Shown one piece after another: positions 1 to 8,613 of a DNA stretch of 64,000 nt (within the stretch, counting starts at the first letter, position 1; each line of letters starts with the position of its first letter). The DNA is from Victivallis sp. Marseille-Q1083 (GTDB lineage: Bacteria > Verrucomicrobiota > Lentisphaeria > Victivallales > Victivallaceae): NCBI RefSeq assembly GCF_903645315.1, contig NZ_CAHJXL010000001.1, forward strand, positions 1,161,001-1,225,000, written 5' to 3'. The notes beneath the pieces are model-generated. The model made no database searches. It had not been told where the DNA came from and saw only the letters and a list, made by a program, of their open reading frames with translations. The translations under genes were made by a program, and so were the position numbers.

Positions 1-3000
1 ATTTGGGAATTTCATCAATCGGTTGGGCTATACTCAGCGAAAACAGCAAAGAGCGTGAACTCATTGCGTGGGGGAGCCGGATATTTGAACCCGGAGTCGA
101 AGGTACAACCAACGAAATCTCAGCGGGAAAAGGCGTATCGCGCTGTGCAGAACGCCGTTTGAAAAAGGCCTTGCGCAAGCAATATTTACGTCGCAGAACC
201 CGCAAAAAAGCACTGCTTGACATCTTGGTAAGCAACGGTTTTTTACCGGAAAACGTGAACTCTGATTTTTTTACGAAAATCGACCAAACGCTGCTCATGC
301 AGCTCCCCAAAACCGAACGCAACCGTTTGGGGCATGTTTTGCCTTACCTGTTTCGCAAAATGGCACTTGACCGTTTGTTGGATAAGTACGAGCTGGGGAG
401 AGCCTTGTATCACCTTGCCCAGCGGCGCGGTTATTTGAGCAATCGCAAGCAGGAGCTGAAAGATCAGGAAAATGCCGGAAAAGTAAAGAGCGGGATCGAC
501 GAATTGAAACAGGCCATTGCTGACGTCGGAGCGCGGACCCTGGGTGAATATTTTTCAATGGTCGATCCCGAAGTTGAGCGTATCCGTTGCCGCTATACCG
601 AACGGGCAATGTTTCAAGATGAATTCCGGAAGATTTGTCAAGCGCAACGTGAACATATTTCCGAACAACTGGAAGCAGAGCTTTTCCAGGCCATCTTCTT
701 TCAGCGCAAATTGAAATCCTGCAAGGGATTGGTTGGGAAATGCCGGATTTATCCGGAACGGCGGCGTTGTGCCATGGCGACCATGGAAGCTCAGCTGTTC
801 CGGATTTACACGACGGTCAGCAATCTGCGCATTGCCTGTAATTCGCAAATCCGTTCGCTGACGGAAGATGAGCGGCAGAAAATCATCGAAATACTCAACA
901 GCTACTCCTCATTGTTCAATAAATCCGGCAAGATGGCATTATCCAAACTGCAAAAAGCCGCCGGGTTGGGAAAAGGTGAAAAATTTACGCTTGGCGAAGG
1001 CGCCAAAGAGATTTACGGCAATGAATTGCACAATATACTCTACCGCGCTTTCGGCGATAAAGCCGCGGACATGACTGACGGTGAACGGGAGAAGTTTTTC
1101 AACGATCTGCGTTCGGTGGAAAAGAGCGGGGTATTGGTCAAACGCCTGACCGGTTATTGGCAACTTCCGCCAGAAAAAGCAGCGGAGATTTCCGCGATTC
1201 CCCTGCCTGACGGTTACTGCGCCTATTCGCTCAGGGCATTGCAGGAGATGCTTCCCGATCTCCAAGGCGGCGTCAGCCTGAGCGACTGGTTGAAAAACAA
1301 TAACCATTCCTTATCCGCCGGCCAGGAGCTCGACCGGCTGCCGCTGCTTGACGAGTGTGGATTTGAATTGCGCAATCCTATCGTACACCGGACCTTAACC
1401 GAAATGCGCCGTGTGGTCAACCGCATTGTCGAGCGTTACGGCAAGCCCGATCGAATCCATGTGGAGCTGGCACGGGATTTGAAAGCAACCAACAAAGAGC
1501 GCGAGCAGATCACGATCCGAAACCGTATGCGGGAAAAAGAACGCGAAGCCATAGCGAAGCGTATTGTCGAAGATGTCGGTTTGGAGAAAGCTTCACGCAA
1601 TGACATATTGAAAGTTATGCTTGCTGATGAATGCGGTCTTACCTGTCCCTACTCCGGCGAAAGATTTTCCATGACCGAACTGTTACATGGAGGTTGCGTG
1701 CAGATCGAGCACATCATCCCCTATTCGCGTTCGTTTGACGACTCTTTTGCCAATAAAACTCTGTGCATCAATAAATTTAATGCCAAAAAAAGTAATCGTA
1801 CACCTTATGAAGCTTTTGGCTCTTCCCCTGAATATTGCGAAATGCTGGAACGTGTTAAACATTTCAAAGGAGCTTATGCCGAGCGGAAACTGGAGTTGTT
1901 CAAGCAGGAAAATGTCGAAACTGCAGAATTTCTGGAACGCAATCTGAACGACACACGTTATGCCAGCAAGCTTGCCATGCAGTATCTTGCTATGCTTTAT
2001 GGAGGAATTGTTGATAAAACTGATAAGCGTCGTGTTTTTGCCATTGCCGGGGGATGTACCGCTTTGATCCGCCGAGCCTGGGGCGGCAATTATCTTTTGG
2101 GCGAAGGTGAAAAAGTCCGTTCGGATCATCGGCATCATGCAGTTGATGCAATGACCATAGCTTTGACTACGCCGGGCCTGGTACAGGAAATAGCAAAAAT
2201 GACTCCTGAACGGCGCAAAAAATTCAATGATGCGACCCCAAAATTTATAGACAGCAAATTCTACAGCCAGGCATACTCCATGCTCAACCACTGTGCGGTA
2301 TCGCACCATGTGGTCAACAAATTGCGCGGAGCTTTGCACAAGGAAACAATTTACAGCAAAGATTACAGCGACGGTCAATCTCTCCGGCACGAACGGGTGG
2401 CTCTCAACTCGCTTTCCGCTGCAGATATCAAACAGATTGTCGATCCGGTGATCAAGAACATCATTCTCGATCGACTCGGCGTGGCCAGCGATTGCGAAGT
2501 AACCGATGCCATGCTGAAAGTTTTTAAAGACGAAGCAAATTATCCGCAAATGCTTGACCGCAGCGGTAAAGCGGTAAATACGATCAAAAAGGTTCGCATC
2601 GCCCGTACGGTAAACACCCGTACCATCGGCAAGGGAGACGGCAAACGCGAAGTGGCCAATGGAGCAAACTATGTGTTGGCAATCTTCGCAAAACTCAATG
2701 AGCGCAGGGAAGAGGTGGCGTGGGAAGGCGAAATTATTTCTCTGATGGACGCCATACAGCGTAAGCAGCGCAGTCAACCGCTCTTTGAAAAAGAACGTTC
2801 GGGAATGCGGTTCAAATTCAGCTTGCAAAAAGGCGATATTGTGAAGTTTACCAAGGATGGACAGGAGAATCTGTGCATCATCCGCGGCATCTCCCTGCCG
2901 CAGTTTTCTTGCTGCTCCATCTTAGACGCAAGGCAAAAGAAGGATATTCAAGTTGCGAAATGCTGGTTCCAGCCCACTGTATCAGCAGCCTTCAAGTGGA

Positions 3001-3056
3001 ATATGCAAAAATACAATATGAACGTTTTCGGAGAGTTGCAAATCGCCAATGATTGA
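1..3056 (+). CDS. cas9: Cas9 endonuclease, type II-C (5' end cut by window edge)
   Basis: This is the RNA-guided DNA endonuclease of a type II CRISPR system. About 1018 residues are visible, and reading is open to the first base. It opens with LGISSIGWA, the RuvC-I motif; the two bases before it (AT) would complete a GAT codon, so the catalytic Asp probably straddles the edge and only a few residues are missing. An Arg-rich bridge helix lies at about residues 45-75. RuvC-II is IHVELARDLK (about 484, Glu), HNH is IEHIIPYS (about 568, His) and RuvC-III is HHAVDAM (about 710, His and Asp). All visible catalytic motifs are intact. The compact size and the following cas1-cas2 without csn2 or cas4 fit subtype II-C. 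The last 8 bases overlap cas1, so the genes are probably co-transcribed. Confidence 0.97.
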   Translation, partial: LGISSIGWAILSENSKERELIAWGSRIFEPGVEGTTNEISAGKGVSRCAERRLKKALRKQYLRRRTRKKALLDILVSNGFLPENVNSDFFTKIDQTLLMQLPKTERNRLGHVLPYLFRKMALDRLLDKYELGRALYHLAQRRGYLSNRKQELKDQENAGKVKSGIDELKQAIADVGARTLGEYFSMVDPEVERIRCRYTERAMFQDEFRKICQAQREHISEQLEAELFQAIFFQRKLKSCKGLVGKCRIYPERRRCAMATMEAQLFRIYTTVSNLRIACNSQIRSLTEDERQKIIEILNSYSSLFNKSGKMALSKLQKAAGLGKGEKFTLGEGAKEIYGNELHNILYRAFGDKAADMTDGEREKFFNDLRSVEKSGVLVKRLTGYWQLPPEKAAEISAIPLPDGYCAYSLRALQEMLPDLQGGVSLSDWLKNNNHSLSAGQELDRLPLLDECGFELRNPIVHRTLTEMRRVVNRIVERYGKPDRIHVELARDLKATNKEREQITIRNRMREKEREAIAKRIVEDVGLEKASRNDILKVMLADECGLTCPYSGERFSMTELLHGGCVQIEHIIPYSRSFDDSFANKTLCINKFNAKKSNRTPYEAFGSSPEYCEMLERVKHFKGAYAERKLELFKQENVETAEFLERNLNDTRYASKLAMQYLAMLYGGIVDKTDKRRVFAIAGGCTALIRRAWGGNYLLGEGEKVRSDHRHHAVDAMTIALTTPGLVQEIAKMTPERRKKFNDATPKFIDSKFYSQAYSMLNHCAVSHHVVNKLRGALHKETIYSKDYSDGQSLRHERVALNSLSAADIKQIVDPVIKNIILDRLGVASDCEVTDAMLKVFKDEANYPQMLDRSGKAVNTIKKVRIARTVNTRTIGKGDGKREVANGANYVLAIFAKLNERREEVAWEGEIISLMDAIQRKQRSQPLFEKERSGMRFKFSLQKGDIVKFTKDGQENLCIIRGISLPQFSCCSILDARQKKDIQVAKCWFQPTVSAAFKWNMQKYNMNVFGELQIAND

Positions 3057-3930
3057 GCGGATCATTGAAATCGCCGAACAATCGGCTTTTCTGAGTCTGA
3101 ACAATCATTTACTGACAATCCGGCTGCCGAATAAGCAAACTGTCACCGTTCCCGTCGGCGAGGTGCAGTGTCTTATTCTTGCCAACCCGGCGGTTACGGT
3201 CACCGGAGCGTTGCTGTCAGCTTTGGCGGAAAGCGGCGCGGTGGTGGTCGTTTCCGGCAAGGAACGTCTGCCTGCGTCCATTCAGCTGCCGATCCAAGGC
3301 AACTGGATACAAAACGAGCGTTTCCGCAGTCAAATAGAAGCCAGGCTGCCGTTGCGTAAACGTTTGTGGCAAACAGTGATTCAGGAAAAGATACGCCGCC
3401 AGGGAAAACTGCTGCAGGAACTTCACGACAGTGATTTCGGGTTATTCAAACTGGCGGGAAAAGTTCATTCCGGCGATCCGGAAAATATCGAAGGACGAGC
3501 TGCGGTGATTTATTGGAAGAACTTATGGGATAGCGCGTTTCAGCGGAATCGCGAAGCAAAGGACAGTAACCTGCTCCTGAATTACGGCTACGCAATCTTG
3601 CGCGCCATAACCGCACGAGCCTGCTGCGGAGCTGGTTTGCATCCCACTATCGGGATCAATCATCATAACCGTTATGACGCATATTGCCTGGCGGACGATC
3701 TTATGGAGCCATTTCGGACAATCGTTGACCACGCGGTATATCGGCTGAACCCTAGTAATCAAATTGTAGACGTGTTGACACAGGATATGCGCAGAAGCTT
3801 GATCGCTTCATTGCAAGCCAAAACGGAAACTCCTGACGGTATGTGGAAAATATCCGACCTCATACAACGTTCCGCCAACCAGTTGGCTGAGTCGTTTCAA
3901 AGCGGAGAAATTATGTTACGTTACAATTGA
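3049..3930 (+). CDS. cas1: Cas1 integrase of the type II-C system
   Basis: The metal-dependent integrase inserts new spacers together with Cas2. The protein is 293 residues, normal for type II Cas1. Visible family features are an all-beta N-terminal part with the early MIERIIEIAE strand, the catalytic Glu in NIEGRAA (about residue 149), the His region HPTIGINHHN, and the acidic stretch DAYCLADDLMEPFR. The ATG overlaps the end of cas9 by 8 bases (ATGATTGA), and its own end overlaps the start of cas2, which implies translational coupling. It is clearly different from the second Cas1 at 13092, so each CRISPR system carries its own adaptation module. Confidence 0.96.
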   Translation: MIERIIEIAEQSAFLSLNNHLLTIRLPNKQTVTVPVGEVQCLILANPAVTVTGALLSALAESGAVVVVSGKERLPASIQLPIQGNWIQNERFRSQIEARLPLRKRLWQTVIQEKIRRQGKLLQELHDSDFGLFKLAGKVHSGDPENIEGRAAVIYWKNLWDSAFQRNREAKDSNLLLNYGYAILRAITARACCGAGLHPTIGINHHNRYDAYCLADDLMEPFRTIVDHAVYRLNPSNQIVDVLTQDMRRSLIASLQAKTETPDGMWKISDLIQRSANQLAESFQSGEIMLRYN

Positions 3931-4259
3931 AGATGATTTCGGAGATAAAATCCGTGTGGCTTATGGTTATGTTTGATTTGCCGGTGGTCACCCTTGAAGA
4001 AAAGCGGCAATACACGCGTTTCCGCAAATATCTGGTACGCGAAGGTTTTTTGCAGCTGCAATTCTCAGTTTACGCCAAATTCTGTTCCAGTAGAGAAAAT
4101 GCCCAGAAGTATTATAATTATCTTCAATATGCAGTCCCTCCCGGAGGAAAAGTCCGGTTGCTGATGGTAACCGATAAACAATTTGGCGATATGGTTTCGT
4201 TATACGGCAAAAAAGTAGAAGAAGTAGAAAAGAAACCCGAACAACTTTTGCTTTTCTAA
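3927..4259 (+). CDS. cas2: Cas2 of the type II-C system
   Basis: This is the small ferredoxin-fold partner of Cas1 in spacer integration. The first strand, WLMVMFDLPV, carries the conserved Asp, and the C-terminus ends in EQLLLF. Two starts are possible: TTG at 3927, overlapping the cas1 stop, or ATG at 3933 giving 108 residues. No ribosome site decides clearly; the ATG is the more ordinary choice. There is no csn2 or cas4 after it, which supports subtype II-C. It is followed by about 117 bases of AT-rich sequence and then the array. Confidence 0.93.
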   Translation: MKMISEIKSVWLMVMFDLPVVTLEEKRQYTRFRKYLVREGFLQLQFSVYAKFCSSRENAQKYYNYLQYAVPPGGKVRLLMVTDKQFGDMVSLYGKKVEEVEKKPEQLLLF

Positions 4260-4376
4260 AAGACAAAAGTTATGCAAAAAACTTATCTTTGGTGTAAATC
4301 TTACCGGTTTTTCGCTCTTTTTTTAAAGGCCTTCTACAAAGTAATTTATTGCCTATCAATTTGTTGCAAAGATTAC
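4260..4376. other. AT-rich flank between cas2 and the type II array
   Basis: This is about 117 bases of AT-rich sequence with T and A runs and no gene. It borders the well-conserved end of the array, while the other end (5208-5336) is decayed. That is what one expects if new spacers enter here, but leader activity is only inferred. No clear promoter or terminator is visible. Confidence 0.4.
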
Positions 4377-5207
4377 AATGTAGCACACTTTTCAAACTCT
4401 ACAAGCCCCAGCCAACTCCATACAATACTTTGTCAAACCGTAAAATGTAGCACACTTTTCAAACTCTACAAGCCCCAGCACAGCTTGCCAACTATATTCC
4501 GGATGCAAAAAATGTAGCACACTTTTCAAACTCTACAAGCCCCAGCGTTTCACTTATTATCTGGACGACCGGCAGTAATGTAGCACACTTTTCAAACTCT
4601 ACAAGCCCCAGCATCGTGACACGGAGTTTTCGACGCCGCGAAAAATGTAGCACACTTTTCAAACTCTACAAGCCCCAGCCAAGGCGACAATGGGAAGACC
4701 GTCTGGCAAAATGTAGCACACTTTTCAAACTCTACAAGCCCCAGCTTCTCCGGTCTGATGATTGGTCAAGGTTCCAATGTAGCACACTTTTCAAACTCTA
4801 CAAGCCCCAGCGGGTGCCGGCATTGGACGAATCCCCGAAAAAATGTAGCACACTTTTCAAACTCTACAAGCCCCAGCTCAACGGATCGAGTAAAAAACTG
4901 GCGGACGAATGTAGCACACTTTTCAAACTCTACAAGCCCCAGCCCTGCAACGGCGTACCGAAATACCGCGAAAAATGTAGCACACTTTTCAAACTCTACA
5001 AGCCCCAGCCCTGATCTGCGGTATGGAATATTCTGCTTCAATGTAGCACACTTTTCAAACTCTACAAGCCCCAGCTTGGAACTTAAACCATTTAAGGCCA
5101 CATTGCAATGTAGCACACTTTTCAAACTCTACAAGCCCCAGCGAATGGAACGCTATGGCCGGATTGTATCAAATGTAGCACACTTTTCAAACTCTACAAG
5201 CCCCTGC
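4377..5207 (-). CRISPR. Type II-C CRISPR array, 13 repeats and 12 spacers
   Basis: There are thirteen 36-bp repeats. On the plus strand they begin AATGTAGCACAC and end CAAGCCCCAGC. Starts are at 4377, 4444, 4511, 4577, 4644, 4710, 4776, 4842, 4908, 4974, 5040, 5107 and 5172, with spacers of 29-31 bp. Repeats are essentially identical except the last, which ends CCCCTGC. The reverse complement begins GCTGGGGC and ends GTGTGCTACATT, resembling the Neisseria meningitidis type II-C crRNA repeat that ends GTGCTACAAT. With the tracrRNA orientation this argues for crRNA transcription from the minus strand. Each repeat in that sense contains TTGTAG, 16 bases, then TGC-TACATT, so each may carry its own promoter. 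Confidence 0.97.
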
Positions 5208-5237
5208 GGAATGTTTACGAAGTAGCTTTTACATGCG

Positions 5238-5270
5238 AATATAGCTCTCTTTAAATCGACAAGATCCTCC
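5238..5270. repeat. Vestigial type II CRISPR repeat
   Basis: The sequence begins AATATAGCTCTCTTT exactly 66 bases after the start of the last clear repeat, and it keeps pieces of the repeat (TAGC, CTTT, ACAAG) in order. It is best read as a decayed fourteenth repeat. It ends where the tracrRNA promoter begins. Confidence 0.55.
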
Positions 5271-5299
5271 TTGACTTTGTGTGGCTGACGCGTTATAAT
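5271..5299 (+). promoter_or_regulatory. Sigma-70-type promoter for tracrRNA
   Basis: TTGACT at 5271-5276 and TATAAT at 5294-5299 are separated by exactly 17 bases, a near-consensus promoter. Transcription would begin near 5306, right at the anti-repeat. Confidence 0.85.
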
Positions 5300-5305
5300 G
5301 AATAT

Positions 5306-5396
5306 GGTGCTCTTTTCAAACTTTATAAGCCCCGGTTCATTTTAGAAAGGGAGTACCCGGTTCATATTGGATTGAGATTATTTCAAAGAAATTCTG
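5306..5396 (+). ncRNA. tracrRNA of the type II-C system (3' end uncertain)
   Basis: The region 5301-5336 matches the CRISPR repeat at about 27 of 36 positions. Of the differences, seven are A-to-G or C-to-T and so keep G-U pairing with a minus-strand crRNA; one mismatch lies before the expected transcript start and one (U-U) is internal. The predicted duplex therefore covers most of the repeat. This is the signature of an anti-repeat rather than of random decay. Downstream are a short GGG-AGTA-CCC hairpin (nexus candidate) near 5350 and a hairpin with arms ATTTC and GAAAT near 5380. I see no U-rich terminator, so the 3' end is a guess. Confidence 0.8.
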
Positions 5397-5504
5397 AATC
5401 ACAAGCGCATGTTGTTTCAGGCAGAGGCAACAGATCTTTATGATCGGTTCCCGGCCAGGATTCCATTGAAAAACAAGGTGCCACCATCAGCGAGGAACGA
5501 AAAA

Positions 5505-5876
5505 ATGTGTAGAAACCTATGCGGTAAAAAGATTCAGAATCAGATCATTCTGACGCTTGATGTCAATCTGATTCTGCAACGGCTTCATGCGCTCGGTATT
5601 TCCGAACTGACGGCGATTCAGTCGCTGTGTCTGCTCAACGGCGATTATATCAACCTGGAGTGCCGGCTGCCCAACGGTGCCGTGGGAAAACTTCTTGACG
5701 ACGATAAGACTTATTACGCTACGCAAGTGGAAAGAATCGGCAGCGACCGCTGTTATGGAGTTGCCGCCGACGAACAGCAGATCGCAGTTTACGAATACGG
5801 CAGCAACGGCACGGATGCCGTGCTCGTCGCGTGGGTCAGATACCAGTCCGGCGATTGCATGAAACCGTCCGCTTGA
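5505..5876 (+). CDS. Hypothetical protein, possibly frameshifted
   Basis: This 123-residue protein lies between the two CRISPR systems; I recognise no family. The ATG at 5505 follows GAGGAACG; longer reading from 5409 would run into the tracrRNA region. The reading frame ends at 5876, but a sensible protein continuation (ETVRLKALPISWHSPGQPDG and on to a stop at 5972-5974) is present in another frame from about 5858. One missing base near 5856 would join the two into about 156 residues, so this may be a broken gene. An inverted repeat with arms AGAATCAGAT and ATCTGATTCT lies inside its 5' part (about 5536-5575). It is not an obvious CRISPR component. Confidence 0.5.
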   Translation: MCRNLCGKKIQNQIILTLDVNLILQRLHALGISELTAIQSLCLLNGDYINLECRLPNGAVGKLLDDDKTYYATQVERIGSDRCYGVAADEQQIAVYEYGSNGTDAVLVAWVRYQSGDCMKPSA

Positions 5877-6028
5877 AAGCTTTGCCGATTTCATGGCACA
5901 GCCCCGGCCAGCCAGACGGTTACTGGCTGAAGGCCATCCCGGCAAAACGATTAGGATTTTTCCTGCCGGTGTGATAAAAAAAAATGATACCGGCGGCAAT
6001 GCCATTCAAACATTGCAGGCCGTATGTT

Positions 6029-6038
6029 TGCTCGAGCA
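6029..6038. promoter_or_regulatory. Palindrome upstream of cas3
   Basis: A perfect 10-bp palindrome, TGCTCGAGCA, lies 28 bases before the cas3 start. It could be an operator for the interference operon; no clear -35/-10 pair is visible around it. Confidence 0.25.
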
Positions 6039-6066
6039 GAGTCATATTTGTCATGAGGTGGAAGAT

Positions 6067-8613
6067 ATGAAAATACCCATTCTCAAAAAGAGCGCAACCG
6101 CCCTTTTGCCACCGGAGCAGTGTCTGGCCAAAACCTGCGGAATGCAAAAAGGTTGCAATGTTTATACGCATCTTGTACTGTGCGCTCTGACGGTGCGGGC
6201 TTTGCGGGATGTGTTCCGCGGGACGCCGCGCGAAAACCTGATCTCCGTTGCCGCCGAATGGCTCGCGGCCCTGCATGACATCGGGAAAGCCACTCCCGGA
6301 TTCCAGCAGAAAATCTATGCCGCTCTCGGCGAATTTCCGGATCTCGGCGTGCAGGTCGCCAGAGCGGACCACGCGGAGTATTCCGGCTGGATACTGCGGG
6401 AACGGTACGGCGAAAGTTTTGCCGCTCTTGCCGCGGCCCATCACGGCATCGCCCGGAAACTGGGAAACCCGCAGTTCTATAATGATTCGGCGGCAGTTTG
6501 CGGCGGAGAAGGCTGGAGCGCCCTTCGGAAGCAAATACGTGAAGAAGTCATTGCCGCATTGAAGCTTGAACCGTGCGATACAACCTCGTTGCCAGCCTGG
6601 CAGGCGCCGCTGGTTCTCGGAGCGGTGGTGCTTGCGGATTGGATCTGCTCGGGACTGGAGCTGCCGTGGGGCGCCCCGTTTGATGCGATCGACCTGTCCG
6701 AGGCGGTTGCCGCGGCCGGGTTTGCGCCGCTTCGGGTCACGCCGGACCTTGATTTTGAAGCCATCTTCGAATTTCAGCCCAATCCGCTTCAGCAAGTTTG
6801 CCGGCGCAAACCGGTGCCCGGCGAGATCGTGATCATCGAGTCCGAAATGGGCAGCGGCAAAACGGAAGCGGCCCTCTACATGGCTTATCAGATGTTGGCG
6901 GCCGGCCAGGCCGACGGAATTTACTTCGCATTGCCGACACAGCTCACTTCGGAAAAAATCCATGCCCGCTTGAACCAGTTCCTCTCCAGAATCATCCCTG
7001 CGGAGAAACACCACGGCGCTTTGCTGATCCACGGCGATGCCTGGCTGGAATGGAATCTCAGAACGACCGATCCGGAAGATTGTACGACACCGGAAAATCC
7101 GGATTCGTGGTTCCAGACCCGAAAGCGCGCCCTGCTGGCTCCCTTCGGGGCCGGTACGATCGATCAGGCCCTGCTGGCGGTCCTGAATATCAAACACAAT
7201 GCGGTGCGGGCCTTCGGACTTTCCGGCAAGGTCGTAATCATTGATGAATGTCACAGTTATGACCATTACACTGGATTTCTGCTGAAAAAATTGATCCGGG
7301 AATTGCGCCATTATCAGTGTACGGTCATCGTCCTGAGCGCCACCTTGACCGGAGAGGCACGCCGGGAATTCGCGCTGCTGGAGCCGCAACAGCCGGCGCA
7401 GCCGCTGCTGCCTTACCCGCTGGTCACCTGGAGCCATCCGTCCAACGGCGGGGAGCTGACGCCGTTTTCAGGCGCTGACGCCCGGACGGTGAAGGTCGCT
7501 TTCACCGAAAATCTGGCCGAAACGTTGCAACTCGCACTGGAGAAGGCCGCCCGGGGAGAACAGGTTTTGTGGATCGAGAATACCGTTTCGATGGCTCAAC
7601 AGGTATTCCTGATGCTGAACAGTTGCGCCGGCGATTGCGAAATCGGCCTGATTCATTCACGTTTTCCCCGTTGCCGCCGCAGTGAAAATGAGAACAAATG
7701 GGTGGGGCTGCTGGGGAAAAATGGCGAAAAAAAACGGCTTGAACGGGGACGGATCCTGGTCGGCTCGCAAATATTGGAACAATCACTGGATATCGATTCC
7801 GATACCCTGATTACCCGGCTGGCTCCGATGGACATGCTCTTTCAGCGGATCGGCAGGCTGTGGCGTCACCGCAAACTCGATTTTTCGCGCCCGACAGGGG
7901 CGGAAAGGCGGGCCGTCATCCTGAAGGATCCGCGGCTGGACCAGCCGGAACAAATACTGCCTGACTGCGATGCCCTGCTGCCCTACGAAGCCTATCCGCT
8001 CTGCCGTACCTGTGAAGCCCTGAAAGACAAGCACCTCCTCACCCTGCCCGATGATATCCGGCCGATGCTGGAGGCGGTCTACCGCCGGCGCACGGAATCC
8101 GGGGCGCTCAGGGCCATGCAGGAGCGGCTGGAACGGAAGATCGAAACGCTGGAACGTCAGGCCCGGATCGCAGCAGGCCCGGTCATGGACGTGCGGGACG
8201 ACGACCACGCGACAACCCGTATCAATGACCTTCCAACCGTGCAGATCTTGCTGTTGGAGAAAAATAATCGCGGCAAACCATTGACTGATGTTCTGTATTC
8301 GCCCTTTGACGGCGCTCCGATCACGCTGCCTTCCCCCTCGGCCTCCAAGTCAAGCCATGTAGAGGCGGCCAGACGGATCATGCGGACGCTGATCACCGTG
8401 CCGGAACACCACGCACCGCGCTATGACGGATTCACGGCGGAATTTCTCGCTTCGGCGATCTGGATCGGCAACGATTCGCTCCGCCCGATCCGGGTGGCAT
8501 ATCTGGATTCCGACGGCCGGCTGCTGGACCGGGCGGCGAATCCCCTGCCGTTCCGCTACCATGAAAAAATTGGTTACACTTATGATACCCCGCAGCAAAA
8601 GGAGTGGTTATGA
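6067..8613 (+). CDS. cas3: Cas3 nuclease-helicase, type I-E
   Basis: Recruited by Cascade, Cas3 nicks and degrades the displaced DNA strand while unwinding. The 848-residue protein has an N-terminal HD nuclease domain (His in YTHLVLCAL about 35, ALHDIGK about 70, AAAHHG about 125). A superfamily 2 helicase follows: Walker A MGSGKTEAA (about 261), IIDECHSYDHY (about 392), LSATLTGE (about 424), and SQILEQSLDID with QRIGRLWRH (about 575-600). HD and helicase are fused in one chain, as in most I-E systems. The ATG at 6067 has GAGGTGG just upstream; an open extension to 5893 is rejected because it lacks a site and family similarity. Its stop overlaps cas8e (ATGA). Confidence 0.96.
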   Translation: MKIPILKKSATALLPPEQCLAKTCGMQKGCNVYTHLVLCALTVRALRDVFRGTPRENLISVAAEWLAALHDIGKATPGFQQKIYAALGEFPDLGVQVARADHAEYSGWILRERYGESFAALAAAHHGIARKLGNPQFYNDSAAVCGGEGWSALRKQIREEVIAALKLEPCDTTSLPAWQAPLVLGAVVLADWICSGLELPWGAPFDAIDLSEAVAAAGFAPLRVTPDLDFEAIFEFQPNPLQQVCRRKPVPGEIVIIESEMGSGKTEAALYMAYQMLAAGQADGIYFALPTQLTSEKIHARLNQFLSRIIPAEKHHGALLIHGDAWLEWNLRTTDPEDCTTPENPDSWFQTRKRALLAPFGAGTIDQALLAVLNIKHNAVRAFGLSGKVVIIDECHSYDHYTGFLLKKLIRELRHYQCTVIVLSATLTGEARREFALLEPQQPAQPLLPYPLVTWSHPSNGGELTPFSGADARTVKVAFTENLAETLQLALEKAARGEQVLWIENTVSMAQQVFLMLNSCAGDCEIGLIHSRFPRCRRSENENKWVGLLGKNGEKKRLERGRILVGSQILEQSLDIDSDTLITRLAPMDMLFQRIGRLWRHRKLDFSRPTGAERRAVILKDPRLDQPEQILPDCDALLPYEAYPLCRTCEALKDKHLLTLPDDIRPMLEAVYRRRTESGALRAMQERLERKIETLERQARIAAGPVMDVRDDDHATTRINDLPTVQILLLEKNNRGKPLTDVLYSPFDGAPITLPSPSASKSSHVEAARRIMRTLITVPEHHAPRYDGFTAEFLASAIWIGNDSLRPIRVAYLDSDGRLLDRAANPLPFRYHEKIGYTYDTPQQKEWL

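Noticed and set aside
4616-5225. Open frames across the type II array encoding repeated CSTLFKLYKPQ-like peptides
   Set aside because: They are translations of the 36-bp repeats; a 66-bp period keeps the frame open by chance.
5301-5336. Reading this unit as simply a fourteenth or fifteenth degenerate CRISPR repeat
   Set aside because: The differences are biased to G-U-preserving changes and a consensus promoter starts at it, so it is better explained as the tracrRNA anti-repeat.
5536-5575. Inverted repeat AGAATCAGAT/ATCTGATTCT as the tracrRNA terminator
   Set aside because: It lies inside a probable coding region, has a long loop and no T run.
5893-6066. N-terminal extension of Cas3 by 58 residues
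   Set aside because: No ribosome site or family similarity; the ATG at 6067 has GAGGTGG upstream and starts just before the HD domain.
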